64,000 bases of DNA from Euclidia mi. Its lineage: Eukaryota; Arthropoda; Insecta; Lepidoptera; Erebidae. The stretch spans positions 63,693,251 through 63,757,250 of the forward strand of contig OX123188.2 of the NCBI GenBank assembly GCA_944739405.2. Direction: 5' to 3'. The position numbers and the translations under genes are program-made. Shown here piece by piece: positions 30,065 through 42,800 of this stretch. Below the pieces are notes generated by a model. The model was not told where the DNA came from. It saw only the letters and a program-made list of their open reading frames with translations, and searched no databases. Position 1 is the stretch's first letter. Every line of letters begins with the position of its first letter.

Positions 30065-32275
30065 TTAAAAAACTCTAGACTTAGCAACCGTCTCACCGGT
30101 TCCACTTTGGTAATAAATATAAAAATCATGTTGCTTACATCGCTTGTTGAGTGTATTGCTCGCTCGCCATAGAAACGCGTTTTGCTCATAGTTGGAAGAA
30201 ACTAAAGGGAGGTGAATAGGAGTGTAATATATTACTACTCTTGTTGGTACATTAAATAGTATTTTAGTCAGTAGTTCGGGGCAATCGATGGAGCCAGATA
30301 TTATATTTAATAGGTATAAGACATCCGCTATTTCACGCCGAGTGACTAATGGCAAAGTATGGAACTTAGAACATAATTTAAAGTAATCTTCTGATGTGTA
30401 ATTAATTTTAAGGCGATAACATAAGTACCGAATGAATCGACGTTATTTATCGGGATATTTTCAATCCTAGTCTTATAGATATCATATCTTGGATTCCAAA
30501 CAGGACTGGCGTATTCTAAGATGCTGCGGACGTAAGTAAGTACAGTACAGGATTTTAAATGTTTTTGCTTCTTTGAAGTTATTTGACATTCGCATAACAA
30601 AGCCCAGTGCCTGCGATGCCTTGGCAATAATATGTTCAATATGATCATTAAACATTAGCTTAGGATCATGAATTACACCAAGATCACGAATCTTATCACA
30701 GTTTTGGAGCCTATGTCCCTTTAGGTAATATTCTGATGGAATTGAGTTTTGTTTCCTGCTGTAAGTCATGAGAGAACATTTCATTGGGTTAAGATCTAAT
30801 TTGTTGTCTGTGCAATAACTAACTAGGCGGTTTAGATCTGATTGAAGATTAGCTACGTCATCGACTGATGAGATGCTCGAAAATATCTTCATATCGTCAG
30901 CGAAACATAATAAATTCGAGTAATGGAAACATTTTTTGACGACCGGTTGGTGTAGCGGGAGTGTAAGCGACTGCTACGCTGAAGGTCGCGGGTTCGATTC
31001 CCGCTCAAGTCAAACATTTGTGTGCATGAACATGGATGTTTGTCTTGGTCTGGGTGTTTCTATGTATAATATGTATGTATTTACAAAAAAAAGTATATAT
31101 GTATGTTTATCCATTATCTAGTACCCATAGTACAAGCTCTGCTTAGTTTGGGACTAGATGGTGTTGTGTGAATGTGGTAGAATATTTATTTATTTATTTA
31201 TTTTATTTATTTGTCGATGTCGTTTATAAAGACCACAAAGAGTAGAGGTCCAAGTAAAGAACCTTGCGGAACTCCGCTAGGCACTAAGACCCAACTAGAT
31301 ATGTAGTTGTTGACTACTACCGCCTGAGTACGATTTGTTATATACGAAGAGAACCATCTCAATAGATCTCCCCTTATACCAATCCGCATAAGTTTTGATA
31401 ATAACGTACAGTGATCGATTCTGTCGAAACATTTACTGTAATCAGTATAAACGACATCGACCTGCTTGCCATTACTCATACACTCAGTTATAAAATCATT
31501 CAACAAGACCAAATTACTCGTTGTTGAACGTCCTCTCAAGAAACCATGTTGAAAATTACCAAGTGAATTTTTAAGAGCAGCATACATTTGAGAATAAATA
31601 AGTTTTTCAAGTACCTTAGCCAATATACACAATTTAGAGACTGGTCTGTAATTAACTACATCTGTTTTTGGGCCTTTTTTATGAATGGGAGTGATAAAGG
31701 CGGATTTCCATATCGATGGTACAACACAATCATGCAACGATTTTTCAAATAGTATTTTAATAGGTAGTGAAATGGTATCGGCACATAATGATAAGAATAC
31801 TGGAGACAGATTGTCAGGACCCGCTGATTTGGACAAGTCAAGACCTTTGATGATTTTTCTTACCTCTGTAAGATCTATCTGTACTTGAGATATATCGGCT
31901 ATTGAAGTAGGTGACTCAACCAAACATTGATCAGATACTGTGCTAGTAGGTTGTAAAAAGGTAGTAAGAAAGTAATTGGAAAACGCATTACATATGTCCT
32001 CACCGGTGTTGGCCACACCACCTGCATGTCTGATAGTTGAAGGAATAACTGAAGATTTTCTTCTTCTTTCTTCTTCTTTAGATTTCACAAACGTCCAAAA
32101 GTATTTGGGATTCAACGTAATCAGTAGGTAAATAAGTTCCTGAATTCACCGTTAGTAAATCTTGTTCTCTTAAATAATGTATCCTGAATTGTTTTCTCTT
32201 CGACATATCAGTTTTTATTTGTCGTTCTTCATCTTCAGCAAGGAGTGCTATTGATACTAAATTCCAGTCAATTGG
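30065..32275 (-). pseudogene. Jockey/CR1-like LINE RT, split by a SINE and frameshifts
   Basis: Main frame 32115-31207: NPKYFWTFVKSKEEERRRKS, then SAGPDNLSPVF, WKSAFITPIHKKG, YRPVSKLCILAKVLEKL, HGFLRGRSTTSNL, DYSKCFDRIDH, SGVPQGSLLGPLLF. After the SINE (30941-31205) the same frame resumes with CFHYSNLLCFADDMKIF, i.e. the catalytic FADD motif. Further frameshifted pieces (SILEYASPVWNP at ~30500; SIDCPELLTKILFNVPTR at ~30250) reach the normal C-terminus. Upstream, a frameshift near 32110 joins to a linker ending at ~32275; endonuclease and ORF1 are missing. The copy is dead. Confidence 0.85.
30941..31205 (+). mobile_element. tRNA-headed SINE inserted in the LINE RT
   Basis: Head TTGGTGTAGCGGGAGTGTAA (A box) and GCGGGTTCGATTCCCGC (B box), body GTACAAGCTCTGCTTAGTTT, GGGACTAGATGGTGTTGTG, and an (ATTT)n 3' tail. 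Flanks TTTGACG and TTTGTCG give a 7-bp TSD with one mismatch. It lies just before the FADD motif of the LINE. Confidence 0.88.
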
Positions 32276-32419
32276 ACGCCTCGGTATGACGCGGCATGCC
32301 GCGGCACGTCGTGGCATGCTGCGACGTGCCGAAGCGTCGTTCGGGCTAACGAAACATGCCGTGCCAAGCCGTTCCGCGCCGTGCCATGCCATGCCGTCAG
32401 TCGGCGCCGGCCATTAGCT

Positions 32420-32670
32420 ATCCGGATAGCCAAGCTGAAGTGGCAGTGGGCAGGGGACATAGCTCGAAGAAGCGATGGCCGTTTGGGGCAGAAATGTTCT
32501 GGAATGGCGGCCACGTACCGGACGACGCAGCAGAGGTAGGCTCCCCGCAAGGTGGGCCGACGATCTAGTCAAGATCGCGGGAGGCGGTTGGATGCGGGCG
32601 GTTCAAGACCGGTCTGTGAGGAGAACCTTGGGGAGGCCTATGTCCAGCAGTGGACGTCGTTTGGCTGATA
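32420..32670 (+). pseudogene. RTE-type LINE 3' coding fragment
   Basis: Matches the last ~80 codons of the RTE copy at 47740-47975: AKLKWQWAG, RRSDGR, a frameshift, then WADDLVKIAGGGWMRAVQDR and SSSGR (AYVQQW in another frame). Contains frameshifts. It lies head to head with the LINE ending at 32275. Confidence 0.75.
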
Positions 32671-33019
32671 TGATGATGTATGGTGCCATTCATGTTTGGT
32701 ACTTTCATTCACAGCGACACAATATCGATATTGGCTACCAGAGAATATTTTGTTACATGATACTAGGGACGTTTTTCGCTTTACCATGTTCGCCCGCATT
32801 TGCATTACGGAATAAACTAATTTGGCAAAAGATCTAAAGCAACTTACTACAAATATCAATTTATATATTTTTTCTAAATCTACAGTAATGTATTATTTAC
32901 CTCTAACCGGCTCAGTGTCGATATCGATTATATTCTGGAGTCCAACCCAACGGCAGCCATTTTATTTGCAACATCATTTCGTAGGTATGCACGCTAATTT
33001 CGTAGGTACGTCCAATCCA

Positions 33020-33145
33020 TGTTATTCACAGATCTGTGATGATGGGCGACTGCAGGCCATCGCCCGCCATTGTGTGAACATGCATCGCCATTACCGTACG
33101 CACTTGGAGTTCACACAACGGCGCATGGCTCATTGCTGCCTGGCG
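33020..33145 (+). mobile_element. Fragment of the 'cat-gatggtc' palindromic repeat
   Basis: GATGGGCGACTGCAGGCCAT, GCCATTGTGTGAACATGCAT and ACACAACGGCGCATGGC resemble both arms of the repeat at 35040-35450. Short and diverged. Confidence 0.45.
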
Positions 33146-33189
33146 AATCAGTTGCGATGGACGTGGAAGTAATTGCAGCCACGGCTTCT

Positions 33190-33340
33190 TAGCTTAATCT
33201 TGCGATTAATCTCAAAAAAATCTTTCACTATTAGATAGCCCATTTATCGAGGGAGGCTATCTAATAGACTATATAGCATCACGCTATGAGCTACGAGAGC
33301 GGACAAAGACTTAAATAACGCGGGTGTAACCGCTTGCTCA
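33190..33340 (-). mobile_element. LINE 3'-tail fragment
   Basis: Reverse complement of the tail at 11085-11285 (CACTATTAGATAGCCCATTT, ATCACGCTATGAGC, ATAACGCGGGTGTAACCGC). Confidence 0.6.
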
Positions 33341-33365
33341 TCTAGTATATTTATACATATTATAT

Positions 33366-33600
33366 ACTGCCTCCGTGATCCAGTGCATAGCGTTGAAGTC
33401 CCGGGTTCGATTCCTGGATGGGGCAAAAGCGTTACTGGGTTTTTCCGAATACTCAGTAGCAGCCCGGAGTCCGGTGATGTGCCCGGTAACGGCAATAGGC
33501 TCGCCCTATAGAGGGCCTAAAAATTCATGACGAAATGTGGTTGTAATATTTACACCTCTGCCTACCCCTTCGGGGATACAGGCGTGAGACAATAAATAAA
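33366..33600 (+). mobile_element. tRNA-derived SINE
   Basis: Same family as 3640-3885: ACTGCCTCCGTGATCCAGTG, B box GGTTCGATTCC, TTACTGGGTTTTTCCGAATA, CCTACCCCTTCGGGGATACA. The head has an internal ~12-bp deletion between the A and B boxes. A (TA)n run follows. Confidence 0.88.
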
Positions 33601-33604
33601 AATA

Positions 33605-34935
33605 TATATATATATTAGCTGTCGCCCGTGACTCCGCCCGCGTGGATGTAAGTTATCGCGATAAAAACTATCCTGTGTCCTTCCTAGGGTCTTTGATTGA
33701 TCGAATAATTAGTTATAAATATTGATCTTTCAACAGAAAATCCTTGTCATACTGGACAACTACTGCTAAGCCTTCAAGTCTGTATGGAATAGTGCAGATG
33801 GATTTATATAGTTCATCATCAGATGTTTCAGATCTTCGATAAGTCAACAAATAATGCTCATCAGACTGAACAAGTTTTGCTGAAAAGGCAAGCCTGTATG
33901 TTATAGTGTAGCTGGGCTCTTTAACCCTAGATTACTAACCTTCGTCGATTCGACTACGCGGGTTTGTTTAAATCGTGCTAACTTTTGCGCGCTCGATCGC
34001 ACTGCTTCCACACTTTAGCTAATCTCAGTCGACCCGTTGCCCCCCCGACCCCCGATTGACGGTAGTGTTTTGAGTGGGGGGGCACCGTGAGCGCCGTTCC
34101 AGCAACCATGGCTCGTCGCATCGACGAAGGTTAGTATTAACGTAACATTTTGTCTTATTTAGTTGGTGAACTTTTGCGTTTTTTTTTTGTTTTGTTTATT
34201 TATTTTATTTGCAAAAATAATGCAACCAATGTACCTCCTACCTAAAATAGGAAAATATAAGCCTTGTGTCCCTCCGCAAAGCGAAGGATGACTAAAAGTA
34301 GTTGCACCCAGAGCAATAAATCGTTGTGCGGGGAGCACAAACTTGACTTTTGTCACAAATGTATAAATTGATAGATTTTTACCAAAATTTTTGTTTCATT
34401 ACTTTATTTCATTCGTTATTTCTAATATTTGAAAAATCTTTTAAAATGTTACCATTGTTAATTTGCCATAAAACCTACGATATCATTTATAAGGCAGATT
34501 TTTAAAATAAATATGCTGTTTTGGATTATGTAAATTTATTAATTAATAATAAAAAAAATGCATGTTTAATTCAAATAAAACCCATTATCCCCTTTATTAA
34601 ATACCGTAGTCGAAAGTACGAAGGTTAGTAATAAGTGTCGAAAAATAAGGTTAGTGATCTAATCTAGTGTTAAGTTCCACATCAGATGTTCGAGATCTTC
34701 AAATTTTAATCGCTTATCAAAAAATGCTCATCATGTGAAATGGTTTTTGCCACACCGCAATTTTTATGTCTTATAGTTACGCTGGGCTGTAGTGGTTCTG
34801 CATCAGATGTTCCACTTTCCAAAATCAATTTTAGCCTATATATCGTCTGACCTAATAACAATATAATAAAAAAAAGTTTCATTCAAATCCGTCCAGTAAC
34901 TTCCGAGATTAGCGTGTACAAACAGACAGAATTAT
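33605..34935 (+). mobile_element. LINE/RTE-tail repeat split by a piggyBac MITE
   Basis: 33612 AGCTGTCGCCCGTGACTCCG and TATCCTGTGTCCTTCCTAGG start the repeat. CATCAGATGTT recurs three times, and the 3' end CAAATCCGTCCAGTAACTTC...AAACAGACAG is at 34880-34930. 33921-34673 interrupts it. Confidence 0.65.
33925..34669. mobile_element. 745-bp piggyBac-type MITE
   Basis: TTAA at 33921-33924 and 34670-34673. Ends CCCTAGATTACTAACC and (inverted) CACTAGATTAGATCACTAACC. CCCTAGA ends with a TTAA target are the piggyBac signature. Internal ACTAACCTTCGTCGATTCG motifs recur inverted. No transposase. Confidence 0.85.
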
Positions 34936-35039
34936 TTTTTTAGATTTTTGCTCCATTACTGATTCATAGCATAACTGTATAATTATTTTGTAAATATATT
35001 CAATATACAGTTTCTTTTACTGCCTTCTATATACAAAAA

Positions 35040-35450
35040 CAAAAAGTGCACTGTCCCGGTCTGCGGTCGGTGACGAACTAAACAATGGGCCATTGTGTGA
35101 ACACCACAGGCCACGCTACGCCACGATTCCTTTGAAGTGTGCCCAAAAAACCGACAACATCCCGATTGCGCGCCACGATTGACAATATTGCCCGCCACTG
35201 TATACCATCACCCCGTGTACACAATGGTCCATGATGGGCCACTGCAGGCCATCGCCGTACCCCGTGTACACACGGCTACACATCAAGTTAAACAAAACCA
35301 GTTTATCATGGTCTCGCTTTGTGTTATCTTTCCGCACATTAAACGATCAGTTTATACTGGTTTAGCATAGTTTGGTGTGTAGGCGTGTGTATACAACGGC
35401 GATGGCCCGCAGTGGCCCATCATGGACCATTGTGTACTGGAGCCTTTAGA
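35040..35450. mobile_element. Palindromic DNA-element remnant
   Basis: GTACACAATGGTCCATGATG (35217 onward) is inverted at 35398-35443 (CCATCATGGACCATTGTGTAC), with GCAGGCCATCGCC/GGCGATGGCCCGC inside. Further degenerate copies of the same words lie at 35085-35170 and at 28845 and 33020. Non-coding. Confidence 0.65.
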
Positions 35451-35469
35451 GGGAGTTGCGCATCTATTA

Positions 35470-35732
35470 GCCGTAACACACGCTCGAACTTGTCCGGCGG
35501 ACAAAACCCGTTGGTCCGGCGGACCAAATCCGCTCTCGCTACAGACGACCGGATCGGACAGTTGCTTCACGTAAGCCATATCCGATCCGACCGATCTGCA
35601 AACTAGCAGACCGAGGCGGACTCAATTAATAATAATTATGTTCGCCGGACTACTCTACAGACGGGCAGATTTGGTCGGGAGGCGGAGCAAATCCGTGGTC
35701 TGTTCGGACCAAGTTCGAGCGTGTGTTACGGC
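35470..35732. mobile_element. 263-bp MITE with 23-bp perfect TIRs
   Basis: GCCGTAACACACGCTCGAAC continues to 35492 and is exactly inverted at 35710-35732. The interior is GC-rich with repeated TCCGGCGGAC words. No clear TSD; superfamily unknown. Confidence 0.88.
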
Positions 35733-35739
35733 CATATAC

Positions 35740-35777
35740 CAGTGACAATACTAATAATATTATTAGTATTGTCACTG
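35740..35777. repeat. 38-bp perfect palindrome without loop
   Basis: Two 19-bp arms meet directly. The 9-mer TATACCAGT is repeated at 35735-35743 and 35781-35789, so the palindrome is bounded by a direct repeat, as at 9945-10053. Confidence 0.95.
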
Positions 35778-35807
35778 ATCTATACCAGTATATCTGTATA
35801 ATCTATG

Positions 35808-36503
35808 CAGCGTTGCCATATATACAGATTTCTCCGTATTTATACAGATTTTCGATATGCGATACAGATTAGCATTGGATACAGATGTTTATACAGAATT
35901 TTCACATTCTGGTGACTAAATTGCCATAATCTGCTTAAAATGGAACATATCACAATAAATAACATACCTACTCATATGCTGTCCTTAATTATAATATTTA
36001 TAATATTAAAAAAAACTGTGGATGCACAGATTATACAATATTTTATGCTCAAAATGTAGAAAATGTATCAAAAACCGAACGCACTAACATTGTTCATACA
36101 AAACTCGTCTCTAAACGTGTGTATTAAGGTATTTTCTTGAATGTAAGAGAGCGACAACCGGTTGCCTCTTGGGGTTTGAGCAATAAATATTTGGCGCGAC
36201 AACCGGTTGTCGCTTAGGGGCTGAGTATTGAAAATTATAATCAAACTGAACTGTATGTATCATTGTGATAAATGAAAATAAAATACATTATATTATTATA
36301 AAATTAATCCCTTGAAACAAGCAGAACAAAGTAACTAAGCTGCTTATGATAAGTAGGTTCTGTGTTGGTTCTTTTGGTCATACTACACAGTATCAGTACA
36401 GATTTTATACAGATTTCATGATAAAAAGGCATACCTACAGATTTAATACAGATTTTAGCAGTTCCTACTACAGATAACAGGTTCAATGCATCTGGCAACA
36501 CTG
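35808..36503. mobile_element. 696-bp hAT-type MITE upstream of the chromatin gene
   Basis: TIR-like ends CAGCGTTGCCA...TGGCAACACTG with an exact 8-bp TSD AATCTATG (35800-35807, 36504-36511). The subterminal parts are filled with ATACAGATTT words in both orientations. No ORF. Confidence 0.92.
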
Positions 36504-36511
36504 AATCTATG

Positions 36512-36700
36512 GTTCATTTCCTTTTTCCTTCCGCTCTAGTCTGCATTGTTGTTACCTAGTTGTTGTTGTTGTTAATCGAATTTCAATAAAATATGTTAAT
36601 TATGATTGATGACTTCATGGAGTAGTGTATTTATAATTAATAAAAACATAAAAGAAAGCTGCATGCTTGGTTTAAAAATCGCCGGCATGATTTTGCCTAG
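36512..36700 (+). other. Probable non-coding first exon of the PHD-SAM gene
   Basis: A GTAAAT donor follows 36700 (TTTTGCCTAG/GTAAAT), and the first coding exon begins with only two non-coding bases after its acceptor at 36871, so an upstream leader exon must exist. The start of this exon is not defined. It lies immediately after the hAT MITE. Confidence 0.4.
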
Positions 36701-36873
36701 GTAAATAAACTTTTATACTTACTTTAGTCTGCTTTCTACATGTTTATTAGTTATTGAGACTTTTACGTTTAATTAAATCTTATAACTGACTGTGTACTTT
36801 CTCTTGTTGTTTTGTTTTCCATCTATGTCTTGCTAATCTACATTTTCATATATTTTATTTTTATTTTCCAGAC

Positions 36874-39800
36874 ATGTCAGAGATAAAGTATAAAAATCAA
36901 ATTTTGGCCGCTATAGATCATTTACGTTCCCGTAAATCTCGTCCCGATATTCATAGAATTTGCAAATTTATGCTAAAGTGTTACAAAGTACCACCCAAAG
37001 ATACTAAAGCTGATCTTAGACGTTGCTTGAAGGAGAAAAGTATTTTTAAAGTTGATTACAAAGATAATGTAAGCTATAGAAACGCTGCTAAGTGGCGTAA
37101 AAAATCAAATCCAAACTACAGTGACAGTGAGTTGGTCTTTATATCTCATAATGTAACAATTATGAGAACTATTAGTGTCCGTCTTTGTAATGGTTATTTT
37201 AAACATGTTTATTAAATGTCTGTATTATTTTAGCAATGTCTTCGTCAGTTGCAACAAGTGAGAGGAGGATCATAACATCAGCAATAGCAACTCTTATATA
37301 TCAAGATCAGAGTTATTTAGAAAATGGAATAGCATTTGACGATCTTGTTTCTGCTGCTGCTTCTCAGGGGTCAAAATATTCTAAAAAACAACTTGAGACT
37401 ATAGTCAACAAGGAGCTGTCTTCTGGGAGCCTAGTGAGGTTGCAGAATGGTAATTTGGCACTAGGCCCTGCAGACCATGATGGTGATAGTTCTGACAGTT
37501 TCAAGTTTGAATACAATGCAGACATAAACTCTAAGGTATTTATGTTTCTATTGATTTTATAAAGTTTAAAAATATATGTTATTATTTGTTTTTAAAAACA
37601 TCCTTATCTATAGATTTTCTATTCATTTTACTAATAGTTTAACATAGTTTAGCATAGTGTTCCTGAAGACTTTTTATTTGAAAAAGCCAATGAGCTTATA
37701 AAAGTTTGCAGGCTGTTTTTAATTGCATACTTTGCCTCTTAACTATCCATCAAATGCTGTGAGTTTGATTGTCACACATAGTAATATTTTATGTGTTGCA
37801 AAATTATATATTTGCTGTGACTATTGGTTGAATGTTTCTTAATAATATATTTTATTATTCAGGATTTGTTCCAATGGTCTTTAAAAATCAGAAATAATAT
37901 TCTTTAACCAAAGAAAAGACTCATAAAATATTGTTTGTTACCCATGGTCCATATCACTAAGCTAGCAGCTTATAACACAAATATTGAAACAACATACCAC
38001 CAATGAATTATCTCTAAAACACTACCTAAAATAATTCTTTTTAAAATATTCCAATTCAATTGTAATATGTATTGTCTATATTTTGTAGTCATTTGGATAT
38101 TTTATAGAGTAGCAACAATATTTGTAGAAGTATTTATTGTTTTATCACAGGCATAGGTAACATCAGAAGAAAATCTGTTCATCATCCCTCATTGTTCCTA
38201 ATTCTTTTATGTTGCTTCATTCAGAATTTTGAACACTTGTGAGATTTATCCAGTAGTGATTAATATCTGACTAAGTGCATTTGTGTTTTAAATATTGTCA
38301 CAAATTAGAATCCTTATTGAAAGTATTTTATAAAATATCAACTTTATAAGGGCACTTATATCTTTACCAAAGTGAGTTTCTTTTTAATGTTCTTGAAATC
38401 AGATATATTGTAGTACCTACTTTACAAAAAAAAGATATACTTACAAATTTTTTATTAGATTCCTGTGTCCTTTTTTCAATTAATGGTAATATTTTCTACT
38501 AAGCATGTCATGTAAGCACCGATGACTTTTCGGAGTTATGTGCATATTAAATTATTAATTATCGCTTGCTAAACGGCGAAGGAAAACATCGTGAGGAAAC
38601 CTGCATGTCTGAGAGTTCTCCATAATGTTCTCGAAAAACATGTGAAGTCTGCCAACCCGCAATAGGCCAGCGTGGTGGACTATGGCCTTACCCTTCCCAT
38701 AGTGAGAAGAGGCCCATGCCCAGCAGTGGGACAGTATATAGGGCTGATGATGATGATGAAGCATGTCCATTTTTCCTACAAGTCAAAGTGTTGTTGCAAA
38801 TGAAAATGATATAGGAACTTTTTACACACATTAATTTAAAACCTTTATTTTTATTTTGACAGTTTAAGCATGTCAAAACAGATATTGCAATTATTCAGAA
38901 TTTGAATTTATCCAGTTGTGTTTGGTTTAATTTCAGATGACTTCATCAGCCAATTCTTCATGTCGATCTTCACCTCAAAGAATGAGAGGTAGACCAAAAA
39001 AACGTGGTGGTGGCTCTGGGAGTGGAGCTAATAGTAGCACGTCGCGAAACGCCGGCGTGCGTGTTGGTGAACGCAGAAAAATGGCCAAGAAAGTTTTTGA
39101 TCCCTCTGATAATAATGTCCCAAGTAAAAGAAAAAGGGGCAGACCTGTGGGGTCACTGAATAAAAGTACCATCAAGAAAAGGTTAATGATAGCTGGGCAA
39201 CATAAATCAGATGTTGAGAGTAATCCAGTATCAGAAAGCCAGATGTCCCTTGATGGAAGTGGTGATGAGTTAGATCATGATGAATCACAGCCACATGAGA
39301 CTTCAGGGGGAGTTTGTTCAGTATGTCTGGTACAAAAGCCTCGCGGTTCTAATGACAGACTTGTGGAATGCCGTGATTGTAATAACAAAGCTCATTTGAG
39401 CTGTCTGCAATCAGGCTCCGGCATATTAAAACCTAGACCTGATAATACATGGCAGTGTCCACATTGCAAAACATGTGTTGTGTGCTGTGAGACAAATGAT
39501 GCAGTAAGTTTAATAATGAATCTGGACTTGATTTTCCTTTATTTAAATGAACAGTGATTATAATCAATATCTGTTTTCAGGGTATATTAACAGTATGCAG
39601 TATTTGCTCCGATGCCTATCATGCATTATGTCACAGTCCACGTATTCCAGAGAGGCTAAAGGCGTGGGATCAGTGGGAATGTAATAACTGCCTTGAATCT
39701 CGGCCCACTGTGGTGGGATCACCGGCTATAATGCGCAGGAGTGTGGATTACAACTCACAGAATTCACCAACCATTGATCCATTTTTAAAACCACATGAAC

Positions 39801-42800
39801 TTGACAGAGCTCCATCAAAACTAGCTGATGACATGCCTATAGACCCAAGTATTCCAGACATAACCAACTGGACAACTGACAATGTGTGCGAGTATTTTAC
39901 AAAATATTTACCGGAAGCTGCTCCGATTCTCAGGGAACAGGTGAGTTGAGAATATTTATTCAAACTAATAATTACTATATTGTTAGCTCAGTTGCATAAA
40001 GCCTTATACTGACTGGCAAACATTTTCTAGGTAGTTTGGATATCTGGGGCCCAATTCTACTAAATGAATATAGTTTTCGATATGATGTGAGTGTCATAAT
40101 TAAGTCACAAAAAGCGTATTCTTCTAAATTATTTGATATTTGAATAAAATTGTAACGAGATCGTATGTGTCAACGCCGAACTGTTTATTTTAAATTATAC
40201 GATAATGACACTAGGTTATCAGAATACCGCTTTTAAATCCATTCAAAATATGATATCAATGTCATATAAAAATAGCAGAATTGCCACCCTGATAGAATTA
40301 CCTTGGAACTAATACACTTATAGCAGTTGCCTACTAGGGAGGCTAGTCGGTCGTAAAATAACGCGTACCTGCTACAATTTCTCTTGCCTTCATATAATAA
40401 TTGTAGGAGTAGTGTGGGCCAGCAGCCCTTGTCTAGCCATATGTAAAATAGCTCTTGTAGCCAAGTCGCCACTTTCACGAGCGAATTAATCGCGGCGTTA
40501 CTAACGTTCTGCCTTTGCATTCAACAATGGTCGGGTCCCGTGTGCGTTCTAACCACCGACCAGACCGGCTGTCGACGCTCGTCCAATCCTCGTTGGCTCG
40601 GTCGGTTAAAATACAAAAAAGCGTCGTGTCGGCATCTGTTGTAACCTGTGAACAAGCGTGTGCTCGTTGTGCTATTCAGACATACACTACGATTGAGACG
40701 AGCGTGTGTTTGTATTTAGTGCTCATGGAGTGGACGAATGAGATAACATTTGAGTTTTTAAATCTTTACGTAAACGGACCATGGCTTTGGAATGTCTCAT
40801 CGCCACAACACAAATATTTAAATTATATCCATGATGCGGTTGCAATATGTACATAGACAAAGCAATTATAAAAATGAAACTAAATCCATCACGGATTTTA
40901 AAAATAAAAATATAATTTAATGTCTTAAATGCCTAAACAGAAAATTAAAATAAGTTTTCTATAAAACCGGGCAATCTCCGAATAGGTATTGTACAATATA
41001 ATAATTGTTGGTTAAAATATATACTACCTACAATAATGGTAAGTAACGTTTATTTTTATCTATCCTAATCAGTATTATTTACTTACTAATTATTTTATCA
41101 TTTAATAATGTAAAATACATATAGTTTTTATTCATACCTAGTATTATTTACCTTACGCCACACACGGTGACAACGCATGTTAGTGGTAACAAAACTATAT
41201 ATTATTTTAATAGACAAATCTTATATTAAAATTACCGCTACTTCACTGCGAACACGATGATATTGGGTTGCCTACGAAAAACCTGTCAGGAAAAGCGGTT
41301 GACAATTTTTTTTGGCCTTGACCGGATTTTTTTACCAACCCATTCGCGATATATCAACATTTATTATAAAATACTTTTCATCCATTAACCAGGGGGCCAA
41401 TTCTGCTATTTTTATATGACATTGATATTATATTTTGAATGGATTTAAAAGCGGTATTCTGATAACCTAATGTCATTATCGTATAATTTAAAATAAACAG
41501 TTCGTCGTTGACACATACCATCTCGTTACAACTTCGTTCAATTATCAGATAATTTAGAAAAATACGCTTTTTATGACGTAAGTATGACACTGACATGATA
41601 TCGAGACTATATTTATTTAGCAGAATTGGGCCACTTATCGGTGAAGGTCGCTCTTCTAGCGAGCTTAGACTATTTGTCAGTAGTAAATTTATTGGTCGAC
41701 TACTTCGAGTCTAGAGTTACCAACTTGGACAGGAGCAAGTACGAAATGGAGGTTATACATTTTCACTGTGCCAAGTTCTTCCACCCACCCTCTATATCGT
41801 AAGCAAATCGAAAGATTGAGTGAATTACCGTTGACGTTGATGTCGTGTCATCGTCAAATAATCAATTGGAAAAATCGTCTCTACCTTATTATTGAAGTCG
41901 CCTTCTCTGTATTTCTAGTCGCTCACCTAGTAAAACTCTGGGTCGCGACCTACTGGTGCAGGGTTCGAGGATATATATCAATGGATATACCTATATCAAG
42001 ATATATATCCGATATATATCAACCTCGATTCGACGATATATATCAAATGTTTTTTGTGATATATTGCAATACACAAATGGTTTAAAAATAATGTTATTTT
42101 TGCGTTTGTTACTGTATTTCTACTTCCCAAATGTAGATGGCGTGGGAGTAGAGTTAAAACATACTCCCTATTGGTAAGTACTGCCGTGTGGATGACGGCA
42201 TAGAATACAAGTGTCACCACCCCCTATCTTCCCGTGGGTGTCGTAGGAGGCGACTAAGGGATAACACGATGCAAATACCATCTTTGCGTAGAGACGGAAA
42301 ACTCGACATCAAACCCTACACGACTGCCTCGTTGGTCTCGAGGCATAAATGTGCACGTGCGATCCCGGGTTCGATTCCTGGGTCGGGCAGTGTTATTGGG
42401 TTTTTCTGTCACGAAATTCTCAGTAGCAGCACGGAGTCTGGAAATGTGCCCGGTACGGCAATAAGCTCGCCCCTTATTACGTGGGACTAAAGTATATCTG
42501 GCGAAAAGTGGGTGTAGAAATACACCTCTGCCTACCCCTTCAGGGATAAAAGGCGTGACGATATGTATGTATGTATGAAAAAGTAACTAAATTTTTGTGT
42601 TTATTGATTATTTTATTATTTGTTTGTTACAAAGAAAATGCCTTATCTCAAAGAAGATTTTATGTTTCTTAGTTGATTTTGCCTTATGTAAAAGAAGATT
42701 TTGTGTTTTGGTTTCATTTGTATATTATTGTATCACAATTAATGCATTTGATTTGTCTGATTTTAAGTACTCAAATGAATAAAACATCATTTCAGTTTTT

